Assembly: GCF_910592395.1 (NCBI RefSeq)
Contig: NC_088319.1
Span: 248,001-312,000, forward strand
DNA: 64,000 bases
Origin: Lineus longissimus
Lineage: Eukaryota; Nemertea; Pilidiophora; Heteronemertea; Lineidae
Direction: 5' to 3'
A program made the translations under genes and the position numbers. Numbering within the stretch: position 1 is the stretch's first letter; every line of letters begins with the position of its first letter. Below are positions 12,425-23,792 of the stretch, piece by piece. The notes under the pieces were generated by a model that saw nothing but the letters and a program-made list of their open reading frames with translations, had not been told where the DNA came from and did not search any database.

Positions 12425-12725
12425 TCCCAATATGATAATAATAATATTAGAGGATTTATATAGCGCTCGATTATGCAAGGCATATTCTCGAGCGCTTTAC
12501 AAGGGCAAAGCACTCCCTAAAAAGATGACGCTTAAGGAGTGATTTGAACTGGCCGATGTTTCCTGCCAACCTAATACTCCTTGGCAGATTGTTCCAAAGC
12601 TTCGGGGTAGCCGAGCAAAAAGCCCGGTCCTCAAAGGTAGCGCAGTGGTACTGTCATGGTTACAAACCATGTCTTTGATGATAGGTAAGGACATAGTCTA
12701 TTGAGACAGTACCCATACTGTTGCT
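12425..12725. repeat. Dispersed invertebrate repeat (TTTATATAGCGC type)
   Basis: It begins AGAGGATTTATATAGCGCTC and shows the nearby complementary GAGCGCTTTACAAG, followed by about 200 bp whose minus strand is open (12497-12694). The GGATTTATATAGCGC start is a motif I associate with repeats widespread in marine invertebrate genomes. The family is not named with certainty. Confidence 0.5.
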
Positions 12726-12761
12726 GGGTGGTTGAAATAGGACATAGTCCGACGTGAATTC

Positions 12762-13394
12762 CTAAGGTGGATAGTGTGGCGGTTTGCAACAGTTCCGCTG
12801 TATCTTACAGATGAAAAGCACAGTGAGAGTTAATGCCATGAATCCTACAAAACTTAGTGCAATGTACATATAGCCTGGTTTCACGTCGTAGTCCTCGTCA
12901 TAGCGGTCTGTCTCTGCTGCTGGAACTGAAGTAATGGCTGCCATGTCAGTCCTTGTTAGTTCCCTCACAGACTGCCTTTCTGCAGTCTGTGCATTGGTTG
13001 AGGGGGTTGCTGTAGTGCTGAATGTTGCTTTTCTGTCCGTGGTAGTTTCTTCTGTTGGTAGGTGTTTGTTTGTTGTTACTGTGGTCGTACTTGAAGATGG
13101 TTCTTTTGTCTTCGTCAATCCATTTGAAGGTGCTACTGCTGCAGTTGTATCAGAGGCTGGCATGAGCCCTTCTGTCGTAGTTCTATGAGAGGCTGGTAGG
13201 CCTACTGTCATAGTGGTTGTTTCCTTTGTTTGTAGGTGTTTGTTTGTGCTTGAAGACGGTTCTTGGTTCTCCGTCAATCCATTTGCTGTTGGTCTACCTG
13301 TAGTTGTATCTGAGGCTTGTAGCCCTTCTGTCGTAGTTCTACGAGAGGCTGGTAGGCCTACTGTCATAGTGGTTGTTCTCCGAGCTTCGAGATT
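12762..13394 (-). CDS. Mucin-like single-pass membrane protein, 3' exon (paralogue A)
   Basis: This minus-strand exon opens after a CTCAG acceptor and ends at a stop (12762-12764), giving 210 codons. The extracellular part is Thr/Ser-rich with two imperfect repeats of about 55-60 residues containing MTVGLPAS, RTTTEGL and EPSSST. This is followed by a membrane helix (VGFMALTLTVLFICK) and a short basic, Cys/Pro-rich tail. No signal peptide lies in this exon, so an upstream exon is expected. The juxtamembrane layout (acidic/aromatic, KP-Y-YIA, helix with GFMA) matches the gene at 15667-16611, so the two are tandem paralogues. Function is unknown; a heavily O-glycosylated cell-surface protein is the likely class. 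Confidence 0.7.
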   Translation of the reverse strand, partial: NLEARRTTTMTVGLPASRRTTTEGLQASDTTTGRPTANGLTENQEPSSSTNKHLQTKETTTMTVGLPASHRTTTEGLMPASDTTAAVAPSNGLTKTKEPSSSTTTVTTNKHLPTEETTTDRKATFSTTATPSTNAQTAERQSVRELTRTDMAAITSVPAAETDRYDEDYDVKPGYMYIALSFVGFMALTLTVLFICKIQRNCCKPPHYPP

Positions 13395-13429
13395 CTGAGG
13401 TGGATCCGACGAAATCCTTCCTTGATTAA

Positions 13430-13740
13430 CTTCTTCCCACAGAAGTTCGCCGACCGCAACAAAACGTCCTCCTAATCCTTTACAATTCTAGTCCTGTGAC
13501 TTAGGTGATTTTGATGAGCTCCTGTCTTGGGCTAATCATAAACTTATCATTTGACATATGCCCTCGAGACTTTGCAGATCGCAGCAAAACGCCCTCTTAA
13601 AACATCCAACACAAGTTGACCCCAGAGGTTCACTGATTGCAGCAAACGCCCTTTTCTTCTTCACGATATCCTTGAGTAAAGTGGCTGCTCTTTTGACAAC
13701 GTTCGAAGATGATACCGCCATGTACCAGCGTGTTCTCTGA
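13430..13740. repeat. Degenerate tandem copies upstream of the mucin-like exon
   Basis: Three diverged copies share a core like GCAGATCGCAGCAAAACGCC (near 13452, 13575 and 13633). A further pair of segments resembles the 13860 region (a GTTTGAAAAAGATGACACTCC-like core). This is probably an old local duplication. A minus-strand ORF at 13536-13721 is not recognised. Confidence 0.4.
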
Positions 13741-13755
13741 GGTTGAGGCTGAGCT

Positions 13756-14687
13756 GATGAAGTCCTTCCTTGAACTTATTAAACCCCCGGGAAGTATTGC
13801 AAGAAATATCCTCTTTGTCCCTCACAGTATCAGTTGAGCAAGAGTGACTCCTGCACTTTCCGTTGAAGCGTTTTCACAGCGTTTGAAAAAGATGACACTC
13901 CAGGGATATTGTACTGGGCTACGAAATACGGACAGGCCCCGTTCAGATTGACAGTTCAAAGTAGAGACAAGTGTGCTGCTGTGTTATTATCAAAACTAAT
14001 ATAGGGAATGAAAAAGCCAGCGCTGTTATCAATATACATCCTCTAGTTTCACCGATATAAGGTTGCGAATACTAGTAAGGAGTATTCAATTGAAGCCATA
14101 TATCATGCACATGGTCGGTCGGTGCCGTCCGGTTATGTCCGGGACATCATCTTCCAGTGTCGTGTAGAAGTTTGAGATGTCCTATGATAGAATTTCCGGA
14201 AAACAAAGGATTCTATCATGCGATGAAGTCCTTCCTTGAACTTATTAAACCCCCGGGAAGTATTGCAAGAAATATCCTCTTTGTCCCTCACAGTATCAGT
14301 TGAGCAAGAGTGACTCCTGCACTTTCCGTTGAAGCGTTTTCACAGCGTTTGAAAAAGATGACACTCCAGGGATATTGTACTGGGCTACGAAATACGGACA
14401 GGCCCCGTTCAGATTGACAGTTCAAAGTAGAGACAAGTGTGCTGCTGTGTTATTATCAAAACTAATATAGGGAATGAAAAAGCCAGCGCTGTTATCAATA
14501 TACATCCTCTAGTTTCACCGATATAAGGTTGCGAATACTAGTAAGGAGTATTCAATTGAAGCCATATATCATGCACATGGTCGGTCGGTGCCGTCCGGTT
14601 ATGTCCGGGACATCATCTTCCAGTGTCGTGTAGAAGTTTGAGATGTCCTATGATAGAATTTCCGGAAAACAAAGGATTCTATCATGC
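13756..14687. repeat. Two identical 466-bp tandem copies
   Basis: 13756-14221 and 14222-14687 appear identical base for base. Each contains a short inverted repeat (TGATAGAAT...ATTCTATCA). Identity over 466 bp points to a very recent duplication, or to an assembly error or haplotype duplication. No coding frame stands out. Confidence 0.9.
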
Positions 14688-14689
14688 GC

Positions 14690-15320
14690 TTTAATCTCTG
14701 AGCTATTGCCAGTCAACAACTCTACAGAACCTTATGCAATAATCCGTCAGAATGCAACATGACCGTACACTTTTTCCACGGGGACATTTTCTTCATCACC
14801 GGTTTTGGCCTTCGCTTCGATTTCGCAATAATGAATCAACCTGTCTTAGGTCGGTGAAATAAGAGTATACAATGTATATAGTTAGCGGCACACCTTTTCA
14901 CTCGTCATGTTCACAGCCCGGCGGCTTCCATCAGTCGTATTCTCCTCACTTGTTCTTGAACAATGAAACCAGGTACCCCAGACACAACTCATCAAAGCTC
15001 TTGTTTAAAGGTGCTACCTTCACGATACAAATTCAAGTCGACACGCTTTTAATTTTTCATCCAGATGGAATCGTGTAAACAAACGAAGATATTTTTCCAA
15101 TAATTTTTTTTCCAATAAAAGAAAATTAATTCTGTAAACCTTTCAGTCTAGCTGGTGCTGCCATCTACATGACGTCATCTTTCCCTGCCGCTGTAAATGG
15201 CACAAATTATTAAAAGCTATTAGAAATAAGATGACTTTCAGCAGTTATTAGAAGTTAGACAACGGCTGTGAACGAGTCAATCGATGAGAACCGGATCTAC
15301 ATGAACGTAGTATACGCACT
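14690..15320. other. Spacer between the mucin-like paralogues
   Basis: I see nothing beyond ordinary sequence. A 68-codon plus-strand ORF (14872-15078) has no recognisable features. Confidence 0.5.
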
Positions 15321-15323
15321 GCT

Positions 15324-15559
15324 GTTTAGATCTGGGACATTATACAGTGTGTTTAGATCTGGGACATTATACAGTGTGTTTAAGATCTGGGACATTATAC
15401 AGTGTGTTTAAGATCTGGGACGTTATACAGTGTGTTTAAGATCTGGGACGTTATACAGTGTGTTTAAGATCTGGGACATTATACAGTGTGTTTAAGATCT
15501 GGGACATTATACAGTGTGTTTAAGATTTGGGACATTATACAGTGTGTTTAAGATCTGGA
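15324..15559. repeat. 27-28 bp minisatellite, about 8 units
   Basis: Units of GTTTAAGATCTGGGACATTA + TACAGTGT. The first units lack one A; two have ACG for ACA, and the last has TTTGGG. It lies just downstream of the mucin-like gene on the minus strand. Confidence 0.9.
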
Positions 15560-15666
15560 ACCTGTAAAGCTTACATCCTGTACAGCGTTTGCGTGTTAAA
15601 GGATCTAGGAAAAAAAGTCTAGGGTCTGATACACCCTGTAGATGTCTAAGGGTAGTAGTGTGGCAG

Positions 15667-16611
15667 TTACTTCCTGTTATGAACCTGCTGGTAAACCAGG
15701 ATCAATAAAAGCAACAGCCCAGTCACAGCCATGAACCCGCCAAACCCTATGGCCACATATTTATAGACTGGTTTCATGAAATAGGCATCGTGAGTAAGAT
15801 TGGTCTTTGTGGTGGAAGTAGTTGAAGTTGGAACTGTTGTTGTACTTAAGACTGCTGATGTACCAACTGTTGTTGTACTTGAGGCTGTTGATGTACCAAC
15901 TGTTGTCGTACTTGAGGCTGTTGATGTACCAACTGTTGTTGTACTTGAGGCTGCTGATGTACCAACTGTTGTTGTACTTGAGGCTGTTGATGTACCAACT
16001 GTTGTTGTACTTGAGGCTGTTGATGTACCAACTGTTGTCGTACTTGAGGCTGTTGATGTACCAACTGTTGTTGTACTTGAGGCTGCTGATGTACCAACTG
16101 TTGTCGTACTTGAGGCTGTTGATGTACCAACTGTTGTTGTATTTGAGGCTGTTGATGTACCAACTGTTGTTGAACTTGAGGCTGTTGATGTACCAACTGT
16201 TGTTGAACTTGAGGCTGTTGATGTACCAACTGTTGTTGTACTTGAGGCTGTTGATGTACCAACTGTTGTTGAACTTGAGGCTGTTGATGTACCAACTGTT
16301 GTTGTACTTGAGGCTGTTGATGTACCAACTGTTGTTGTATTTGAGGCTGTTGATGTACCAACTGCTGTTGTACCGGAAGCTGTTGCCGTACCGAGTATTG
16401 TTGAATTGGTGGCATCTGAGAGGGTTGTTGAGATATCTGTTGTTCGGGGGTTACCTGAACTTGTACCATTTGACATGTTTGAATCAAGCGTCGAGTTCGG
16501 CGTTGGAGCTGTTGTCGTCATCGTTATTGTTGGAGCAGAGATGTGGCCGATAAAGAGGAGGCAGATGAACACTGCTACATGCAAGTTTGGAAGTGACATC
16601 CGATGCTGCAT
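15667..16611 (-). CDS. Mucin-like type I membrane protein with 11-residue repeats (paralogue B)
   Basis: A single open frame of 314 codons. The N-terminus has a hydrophobic signal peptide (core VAVFICLLFIGHISA, about 11-26). Next come a Thr-rich stretch and about 16 tandem copies of an 11-residue unit (GTSTASSTTTV) encoded by 33-bp repeats, then a juxtamembrane KPVYKYVAIGFGG, a membrane helix (about 280-305) and a short basic tail. Almost every repeat residue is Ser, Thr, Ala, Gly or Val, as in densely O-glycosylated stalks. A CAG acceptor lies directly before the first ATG (16612-16614), so a 5' UTR exon is possible. The gene is a paralogue of the exon at 12762-13394. Other frames across the array are also open, which is a by-product of the 33-bp period. 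The specific function is unknown. Confidence 0.8.
   Translation of the reverse strand: MQHRMSLPNLHVAVFICLLFIGHISAPTITMTTTAPTPNSTLDSNMSNGTSSGNPRTTDISTTLSDATNSTILGTATASGTTAVGTSTASNTTTVGTSTASSTTTVGTSTASSSTTVGTSTASSTTTVGTSTASSSTTVGTSTASSSTTVGTSTASNTTTVGTSTASSTTTVGTSAASSTTTVGTSTASSTTTVGTSTASSTTTVGTSTASSTTTVGTSAASSTTTVGTSTASSTTTVGTSTASSTTTVGTSAVLSTTTVPTSTTSTTKTNLTHDAYFMKPVYKYVAIGFGGFMAVTGLLLLLILVYQQVHNRK
15835..16370. repeat. 33-bp coding minisatellite, about 16 units
   Basis: The plus-strand unit GATGTACCAACTGTTGTTGT + ACTTGAGGCTGTT repeats with few substitutions (GTTGTC, GCTGAT and TTGAAC variants). 33 bp preserves the reading frame of the mucin-like gene, so allele length should vary the stalk length. 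Confidence 0.9.
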
Positions 16612-16619
16612 CTGAAAAT

Positions 16620-17300
16620 GCGATTGACTCGGATTAAAAAAGCGCTGTATGGTGAAAATAGTATTGACTTAGACCAAAATAGTATTGACTTAGACCAACC
16701 TGCTATCATGAGCTGTGATACTGTAGCTTCGTCAGTTTCGGCTTTGATTGGAGAGTAACATACTTTGTATAGCGCGAGGGGAGAGACACTGTCCGAGTGT
16801 CAGAAAACCACACAAATCCAATATTCCATCAATCTCGTCTCAGTATTCAGTGCCTTATTTTACAGTAATTACCACTTCCAGTACAGGCTTTGGCTTGAGT
16901 TTTATCAGTTAGGCGACCTTCCGGGAATGTCCGAATGGTCCCGATCTGAGAAGGCGATGATGACGTCAGAGGAGTAATGTTAAAAACGTAGTGCCGTCCA
17001 GACTGACAGTTGTACTATTTTGAGGAATTAACCCAAACACGACGTTAGCTCAAGTTGGACCAAGGATGTTCTCTCTGACAACACAAATCGTTGTTACATC
17101 CTGTAGTCACAGGCGCGAGAAAATACCAACATCTCCGATAGGTGTCTCTCCAGCTGCCACTACGTCTAACCTATTCACATTCGTATGAGGGGTACAAATA
17201 TTGCATGGCTACCTGAGTATAGACCATGATAGCATATCAGGGACGTGAAGACCGCCAATTTGACGTCCTTACTCCCGTCCTGTAGTCTCCCTTCAATATA
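16620..17300. other. Gene-free spacer
   Basis: Upstream of the mucin-like gene. It includes a short direct repeat (AAAATAGTATTGACTTAGAC at 16656-16675 and 16676-16695) and no coding signal I trust. Confidence 0.5.
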
Positions 17301-17303
17301 GAG

Positions 17304-17926
17304 ATGTCTAATTCACCTACCCTTAAGATTATCAAGATTATTCCACTGATATTCATCCTTATTGTTCTTGAATCAATCGAGAGTGCGGCTGTCGGCAGCC
17401 GCACGCGTATCGACGCGTATCTTCTTGGAATCGACAGTCCTGTTTATCCAACAATGGACCGCCTGGTCTGCAATTGGGTGACGATCCTCCGAGTACAACA
17501 CGGAAGGGAAAGTCCACACGACTCGATGATATTGACTTTAGAATGTCAAATTCGCGGTCACCCTCGTCAATTCTGCCCGAATTATTACTGCAAGATTACA
17601 AAACAAACAACTCTGATAAGATCAGAAGATATCATAACTTTTATGTGACGTTTGGCCCACTTTTTCGCCTATTTTCTAACTTTTTAAATGAACATTATAG
17701 ACCAATAGGGATAATGTATGGATTTCCTAGGTCTATTGTAGATGTCTGGGGCATGACCTATCCCCCATACAGCCACTGCATGCCCCTACATCCTACATCA
17801 GACACATACAGGAGACACATATTGATGGATACCATCGGTATGTGGTCTCGAGAAGCCGGTTCCAATGACCACTCGTACTCTGGATGGAAGGAAGCTGAGA
17901 TTGCTCTGGGACGAGCCCGGCTATAA
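17304..17926 (+). pseudogene. Unrecognised ORFs, possibly one frameshifted secreted-protein gene
   Basis: A 114-codon ORF (17304-17648) begins with a plausible signal peptide (IIKIIPLIFILIVLESIES). A second frame (about 17474-17926) stays open and ends WKEAEIALGRARL. The two overlap in different frames, so either a frame shift has split one gene or only one frame is meaningful. I recognise no domain. The position directly before a LINE-like fragment makes a mobile-element remnant a fair alternative. Confidence 0.25.
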
Positions 17927-17927
17927 A

Positions 17928-18058
17928 ACACCGGCACCCCGACATGCTCGTGTTCTGTGAGAAGGAAAAGGAGGTCCTAATCATCGATATAGCTGTCAGC
18001 TCCGACAGACACGTCCTAGCACGTGCGGAGGAGAAACGATCGAAGTACTGTGGCTGTG
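17928..18058 (+). mobile_element. Fragment resembling a non-LTR element C-terminal domain
   Basis: One plus-strand frame reads HRHPDMLVF...KEVLIIDIAVSSD..., which resembles the RPD-V...IIDVAVP-D segment found downstream of the reverse transcriptase in some non-LTR retroelements. It is short and flanked by unrelated sequence, so it is a remnant at best. Confidence 0.35.
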
Positions 18059-18744
18059 ACTATCTCATCTCTCTCATCTCTCTCATCATGTTGTCAGAGA
18101 CAAGACCACAATTGATTTTTTAAGCCTTTTAGCAGTTAAATTGTCAATGTTTGACCGCGACGCATCAAAGAATGCGTGGTGTTGTGAATCTGAAATTTAG
18201 ATTATGTTATTCCGAACAGCCGGGCAAGTAAATGGTGAAAAATAAACTGGTGATTGACCACGGAAATTTTTTGATAATCGATAAATCAGACAGACTTTGA
18301 TATTTCCACTCTGGCAGAAAAAACTCAAAACACGCCCCCTATTACCCAATCAGCAAAATTCGAAATTAATTTTTTCATCAAATAATTTCTTTATATCTGT
18401 AGACTTGCCACAACAAAAATTTTTTCAATACCTCTCCAAATATGTATTTGAGAGTTAAAAACATGCACTCGTCTAATTGATAGGCCTCGACCCTCCAACT
18501 GGCTATGAATATTCATTAGTGGTCTTGTCTCGTCAACACGGTGGAGCAGCCAGGACTAAAAAGGGTTCAGAATCGAGGGCAACCAAAATAGTTCTTGGCC
18601 TCAATGTACCCTCGGGAATTCATGCCGCCGAGTCAAACCATTCTCTGGCCGATTGCTCGAACACCTGGAATCAGTGTGTACTTCAGTTTGAAAAGTTCGG
18701 GTGAAGGGGTTTTCTTCATGATAAATAAGATAATATTCACAATG

Positions 18745-18935
18745 GTATAAGATGATGGTATAAGAGGGCCGGCGAATCTAGGAACTGGAAGAAGAGGGAG
18801 CGTGCACTGCATTTCTCATCAAAATTCCTGGACAGGTGTGTTCCAAAATTTCATGAGTGGTCAATTAAAAAAAGTTTACATCAATTAGGAGCCGTGCGTC
18901 TGGTGCACCCGCTTGGATCCGCGCCTGATAAACGT
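18745..18935. repeat. Dispersed repeat (second copy at 52520-52740)
   Basis: It shares blocks with 52520-52740, notably GCGTCTGGTG...CCCGCTTGGATCCGCGCCTG. The copy ends abutting the 5'-truncated LINE at 18941. Confidence 0.5.
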
Positions 18936-18940
18936 CCTTT

Positions 18941-20051
18941 GACAAAATCACCGACTTATTAGATCAAGGTAGCCCTGTAGATGTAATTTATCTAGACTTT
19001 TCCAAAGCTTTCGACACTGTGCCCCATGAGCGATTGAAAAACAAGTTACAATACTACGGCGTGCGAGGAAATATCTACAACTGGATATGTGACTTCGTAA
19101 GAGATAGGAGGCAAAGGGTTATGGTAGACGGAGCAGCATCCGAGTGGGCGGCTGTGACCAGCGGAGTACCACAAGGCAGTGTCCTTGGTCCGACTTTGTT
19201 TATTTATTATGTGAACGACATCCCTCACTGCGTGGAGAACTTAGCAATGATGTTTGCGGATGACGCCAAACTCATAGCAGAAGTCGCAACAACAGAGCAG
19301 ACGCAGTCGGTGCAAAAAGATCTCAGCAACCTTGATGATTGGACTGAACTATGGCAACTCAGATTTAATATGGATAAATGTAAGAGTATGCATCTAGGAA
19401 GAAACAATCCACAAGCAGAATACTTTCTGAGGAAAGATGGCCAGAGACATGAGGTTTTAGAATCAGATTGCGAAAAGGACTTGGGGGTGATCATCGATAG
19501 AAACCTGACTTTTGAAATTCACATTAATAATGTAGCTAATGTAGCAACAAAGATTGTTGGAATGATCAGGAGATCCTTTGACCATTTGGATACTAGGATG
19601 TTTGCGACACTATTTAAAAGTTTGGTACGGGCCACACCTCGAATATGCAAATGTCATCTGGGCCCCCCCCCCCCCCCTGAAGAAAAACATAACCGTACTG
19701 GAAAACGTACAAAGACGAGCAACAAAGTTAATCCCGGGATTAAGAGACATCAGTTACGAGGAGAGACTCTGCAAATTAGGACTCCCGAGTTTATCCTATA
19801 GAAGACTTCGAGGGGACTTAATAGAAACTTACAAGATCACCCATGGTTACTACAACATAGATGGACTTAATCTAACCCAACCTGTCGATGTCACCTATCA
19901 AACCAGAGGTCATTCGTATAAGTTAAACAAACCAAGAGCCAAACTAGATATCCGAAAGTACTTTTTTACCAACAGAATCATAGATCCGTGGAATAACTTG
20001 CCAGAACAAGCAGTGAATGCCAACGTATTTGAAGTAGTCGTGATCGCGTAA
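18941..20051 (+). mobile_element. 5'-truncated non-LTR retrotransposon (CR1/Jockey-like RT)
   Basis: The reverse transcriptase reads DVIYLDFSKAFDTVPHERL, then GVPQGSVLGP and the catalytic box as FADD (19257-19268) in place of the usual YADD. It continues with the post-RT region (PHLEYANVIWAP, ENVQRRATKLIPGLRD, SYEERL, YRRLRGDLIETYKI, NLPEQAVNA). The first frame breaks near 19628-19631, where one extra G appears to have been gained. The second frame then continues through a 15-bp C run to a stop at 20049-20051. The endonuclease and the RT N-terminus are missing. It is an inactive copy of a CR1/Jockey-superfamily LINE; the exact clade is not resolved. Confidence 0.88.
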
Positions 20052-20059
20052 TAGACGAA

Positions 20060-20700
20060 CGCCTGCTGACCAAATACTCGTAGCACAGTGACATGTGCAT
20101 ATCTTTGCTAATTTTTGACTATTTTGCTAAACAGCCATGTATATGCAACATAGTTAATTCATTCTAAGATATGCATGCATGCCATGGTGACCAATATTGA
20201 GGATCACCGATAAGTACAAGTAATTCGAACTTTCCCAGTATTGATCAAAGTAGGAACAAGTGTCTTATCTATTATAACTGAAGTCTAGCTGACACTCAGC
20301 ACTTGACACCATAGTCAGTCTTGGCGGGAACACTTGCTCACTGCCACTCCTGCAACTTGACTTTTCTATGTCATCTGTACCACCACATCCCTGCAGACAT
20401 TACGGTCCTGAGCTGTCTGTGACAACACCTCTCTTGCAACCCCAGTGCTCTCTGCATAACAGGCTGCAGTATCCACCCAGCGAGACCGGCACCGTCCCAT
20501 CTGCCGTTAGCCTCCAGCCTTTGCGGCAAAGCGTCCATAAATTAAAGGGAAGGGCCCGCCAAAAAATGGGGAGTTTTGGACGGCCCGGTCAAAAGCTTAG
20601 GCGGGAATAAGGTTTCATTGATAAATATAAGGAGTTTCAAGGCCCCCAAATTACTTGTAAGGTTCAATAGATACTGGCCTTTCATTGGTTTACCGTTTGC
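20060..20700. other. LINE 3' flank and spacer
   Basis: No secure gene is seen. An ORF at 20368-20610 is Pro/Leu-rich and of low confidence. The 3' end of the LINE is not marked by a clear tail. Confidence 0.4.
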
Positions 20701-20703
20701 GTA

Positions 20704-21369
20704 TCATTTACATACTCTCATCTTGAAAAATATGACAATATTTACGATCACGATAATGATTTTTGCAACATTTTCGGTAACGCGCCCCTTGCGGATCTGT
20801 AAGGTACCATTCGGATGCTTGAAAAATGTTAGTGGCGTGGCTCCATCTGCTACAGCTGTCACCGCGCCGGTATTAGTCTCATGTCTTGGCGTCTGCACCA
20901 CCCTTCGGGAACACCTCAATGCCGTTGGCGTACTGACGAGACCAGCGTCTCTAGAGGCTCCGACATTCGCCATGAGCAGTGACAGGTCACTTGGCTGGAA
21001 TGGCCCCATCGCCTCTTCACTCATGTTCATTGCCAGCAATTCTGGCAAATATCTTGAGTCGTCATGGTTGTCAAACAAGTCTTGGATAATATGCTGCTCC
21101 ATTTCTTCTGTACTGTTCGGATCAGGGGCATCGCTCTCCACCGGCCCAGAATCCACCGGCGACTCCATACTACTATTCTCTCCATTTTCCATTTTCTCCT
21201 CTCTCCAACTCACTACTATCGCTATTGACTGCGTAACATACACTAACATTCTTTCGCTATCATTGCTAACTTCATTTACTAGAACACTGGCCTCTTTGTA
21301 GCCGATTATGTAACCCATAGTGGAAACACCTGACAGCGCCGCCCGGCATGATACACGTGCTACTGGCAT
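20704..21369 (-). CDS. Unrecognised 221-codon ORF, acidic N-terminal half
   Basis: One minus-strand frame from an ATG at 21369. Residues about 60-130 are rich in Glu, Asp, Ser and Met (ENGENSSMESPVDSG, STEEMEQHIIQDLFDNHDD), with a composition like a disordered activation or interaction region. The C-terminus ends in a hydrophobic run (IIIVIVNIVIFF) that may be untranslated sequence or a membrane tail. An internal ATG at about residue 60 is a good alternative start. I recognise no domain. It may be a first coding exon or an intronless gene. TE origin is possible given the LINE nearby. Confidence 0.3.
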   Translation of the reverse strand: MPVARVSCRAALSGVSTMGYIIGYKEASVLVNEVSNDSERMLVYVTQSIAIVVSWREEKMENGENSSMESPVDSGPVESDAPDPNSTEEMEQHIIQDLFDNHDDSRYLPELLAMNMSEEAMGPFQPSDLSLLMANVGASRDAGLVSTPTALRCSRRVVQTPRHETNTGAVTAVADGATPLTFFKHPNGTLQIRKGRVTENVAKIIIVIVNIVIFFKMRVCK

Positions 21370-21379
21370 ATTTATAACT

Positions 21380-23780
21380 CGTAGTAAATAAGGTTGTAAA
21401 AATATGCAAATGAGATGCCGTATATGGAAACCATGACATCACTAAGCAGTGCTTATTTCTGCTACGGGTGGCGCTGTTGCTTGCTTCTGGAGGCGCTATT
21501 CAACCTCTTTAAGGGGGCCACTTATGCCGAGATGGTAGCCAGAGTCAGTAAATAGTGCTGGTATGACTAAGCGATCGCTACCGATGGCGAGGCTAGAAGA
21601 TTGCAGGGGGGGGGGGGGGGGGGGCTGGCCTATACTGATATATCCAGCATGTGCTGCCATTTGAAAGTCGGACAGCTCCTGAGTGAGTTTACAGTAAGGG
21701 CCTGTAATTCATTTTAACCATTGTCAAGAGTAATATCAAGAATTCATGTGGACTGGTCTTTTTACTGTCGCAGCCAATAAATTGTAGATCTTTTGGTCAG
21801 ACGAATGTCCCAACCAAAATATGTGAATGACTAGGTTTGGTGTCAAACTGTCACCACCAGTCTCCACACAACCGTCTTTGGTATCACAGTCAGAGGCGAT
21901 AGCTTGAATACTAGAATAAATCTGTTCTCAGTGTCACAGCCAGTCCATGATTTGCTCTCTCAATTTGCCCGATTATTTCTCAATTATCAAAGCCACTACC
22001 CGTTCGGTCTGCACTGATTTCACCAACACAACCATAAATTTGTGTACTCCAAACAGCATCACTGATGAACAGTGCGCTAGAAATGCATGTGTAACCGAAG
22101 GCCTTCCTGAAATTCACAAGCCAAGTCCAAAACTACCTCACAGCATCACTATTAGTGTGACGCTACATGTGGCGGTGCATAGCGGTGAGCAGGGGTATTG
22201 TCATCCTCCTGGCCAATGTCCATCATGTTGTCCCTTTAAAACCAGGTCCATCAGCCTTGCCCCCCCCCCCCCCCCCCCACACACACACACTAACATATAT
22301 TTCCTTGGCTGACCCCATTAATGGTATATAGACCGAGTCTAGGTAGTGACGCCGAGTCCGATGATAATGATGTTACTATTTATACGACATCACATAAAGG
22401 AACATCGCCACACAATGCACCTCCTGTCGTCATTGTGCCTGATAGGCTTTCTCCCAATACCCGAATGATTCATAAAAAAACATTCAATGACGCTTTCTGA
22501 CTTGTTGCTGTTTGTGCTTCAGATATTGTTTGATGTAACAATGGATTATTGTTAGTTAATTATTGTTGATTTTGTCTATGTTTGTTGAGTTAATGGAATT
22601 ACAGATGTAACAAGCGCTGACCCCCCCCCCCCCATTTCCACCCCTCACCCCCAACACACACTCGCACACTCAAAATAACTTCTGAATATCAAAAGAAAAT
22701 ATTGAAGCAGTCTCACGTTGAAGCACTTTTGATGTCTTGATGGAAAGAAGAGGACGACAGTGGCTGATGGATGAAAACGGGGGGGGGGGGTATGATACTC
22801 CTATAAATTAGTATGTGATATCATAGCGGGTCAAACGCCCGTGTCCTTATATCTATCTACTCATCTGCAAACCCAATAAAAATCGTCCCCAGGGGCGTTA
22901 TTGAAAACTAGCCAACACAGCTATGGGAGGTTGGCAAATATTGTAGTGATACCACATCAATCCCGAAAATTAATATCAACATTTCATTGTTGAATGATAC
23001 CCGGTATTGTTGACAATATGAATTGCGCATTGACAGAGCTGGTGTTTATTTTGTCATTAGCATTATGGGTCGGATCAAAATACATACTACAGTGGTCAAG
23101 TGAATGGTCGTGTTCATTTCATTTGCTGGTCACGTGATGTTTTACTATGGAAAGTAGGTCATGAAGTCAATTTATTCAAAGTCCTGATCTTCGCGTGTCA
23201 ATTTGCTTTGCCAATCTGAGCGGAGAGTTACATCACGATAGATGGTTATAACATGCGTTCAACGTTAGACTCCATGAGAAAGTACTCAAATTTGCTCGAG
23301 TACATAACGTTGTAAAGAGCAAGCAAATTGAAGGATATTCTCTCTACCAACACAGATCGGATTACATTTCATGTGGTGTTGGAGGCGTCACAGGCGCGAC
23401 GATATCAGAATCAACAGATCAATTAGCGGTCAATCAGTCACCACAACAACTACAGAAAACATGCATGAATCCTGAAGAGTAATATGTGAATAGTTTTTAA
23501 GTTGTCAGTGACAATTGATTCTGGGCTAATCGATCACTATGATTCGGGTGTCTTCACGCACCTGTGTCGACTCAACGAATCGTGGAGCAGCGGTCCAAAA
23601 TGGCGGCCTGTGTTGACAGACTTTGTTACGCGCCTGCGCACATTTCGATCCAGGTATTTTTAAAAAGAGTTGCCTGCGCAGCCTTCGTTGATTTAGTCAT
23701 CGTGGCGGGAGATGATCTGACACTGACAGCTTTGCAATCAAGCCAGCTGGCTCTTGCTGCGTGGATAGACGCAGTCCGGT
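21380..23780. other. Gene-free region with G/C homopolymer runs
   Basis: No convincing exon is seen. Homopolymer runs occur at 21606-21624 (G), 22260-22278 (C, then a short CA run), 22620-22633 (C) and 22781-22791 (G). The region upstream of 23793 should contain the receptor gene's promoter, but I see no clear TATA or initiator. Confidence 0.5.
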
Positions 23781-23792
23781 GGAAGAGACATC

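Noticed and set aside
15800-16615. Plus-strand ORFs and a second minus ORF across the 33-bp array
   Set aside because: Shadows of the mucin-like gene. Only the minus frame at 15667-16611 has a signal peptide and membrane anchor.
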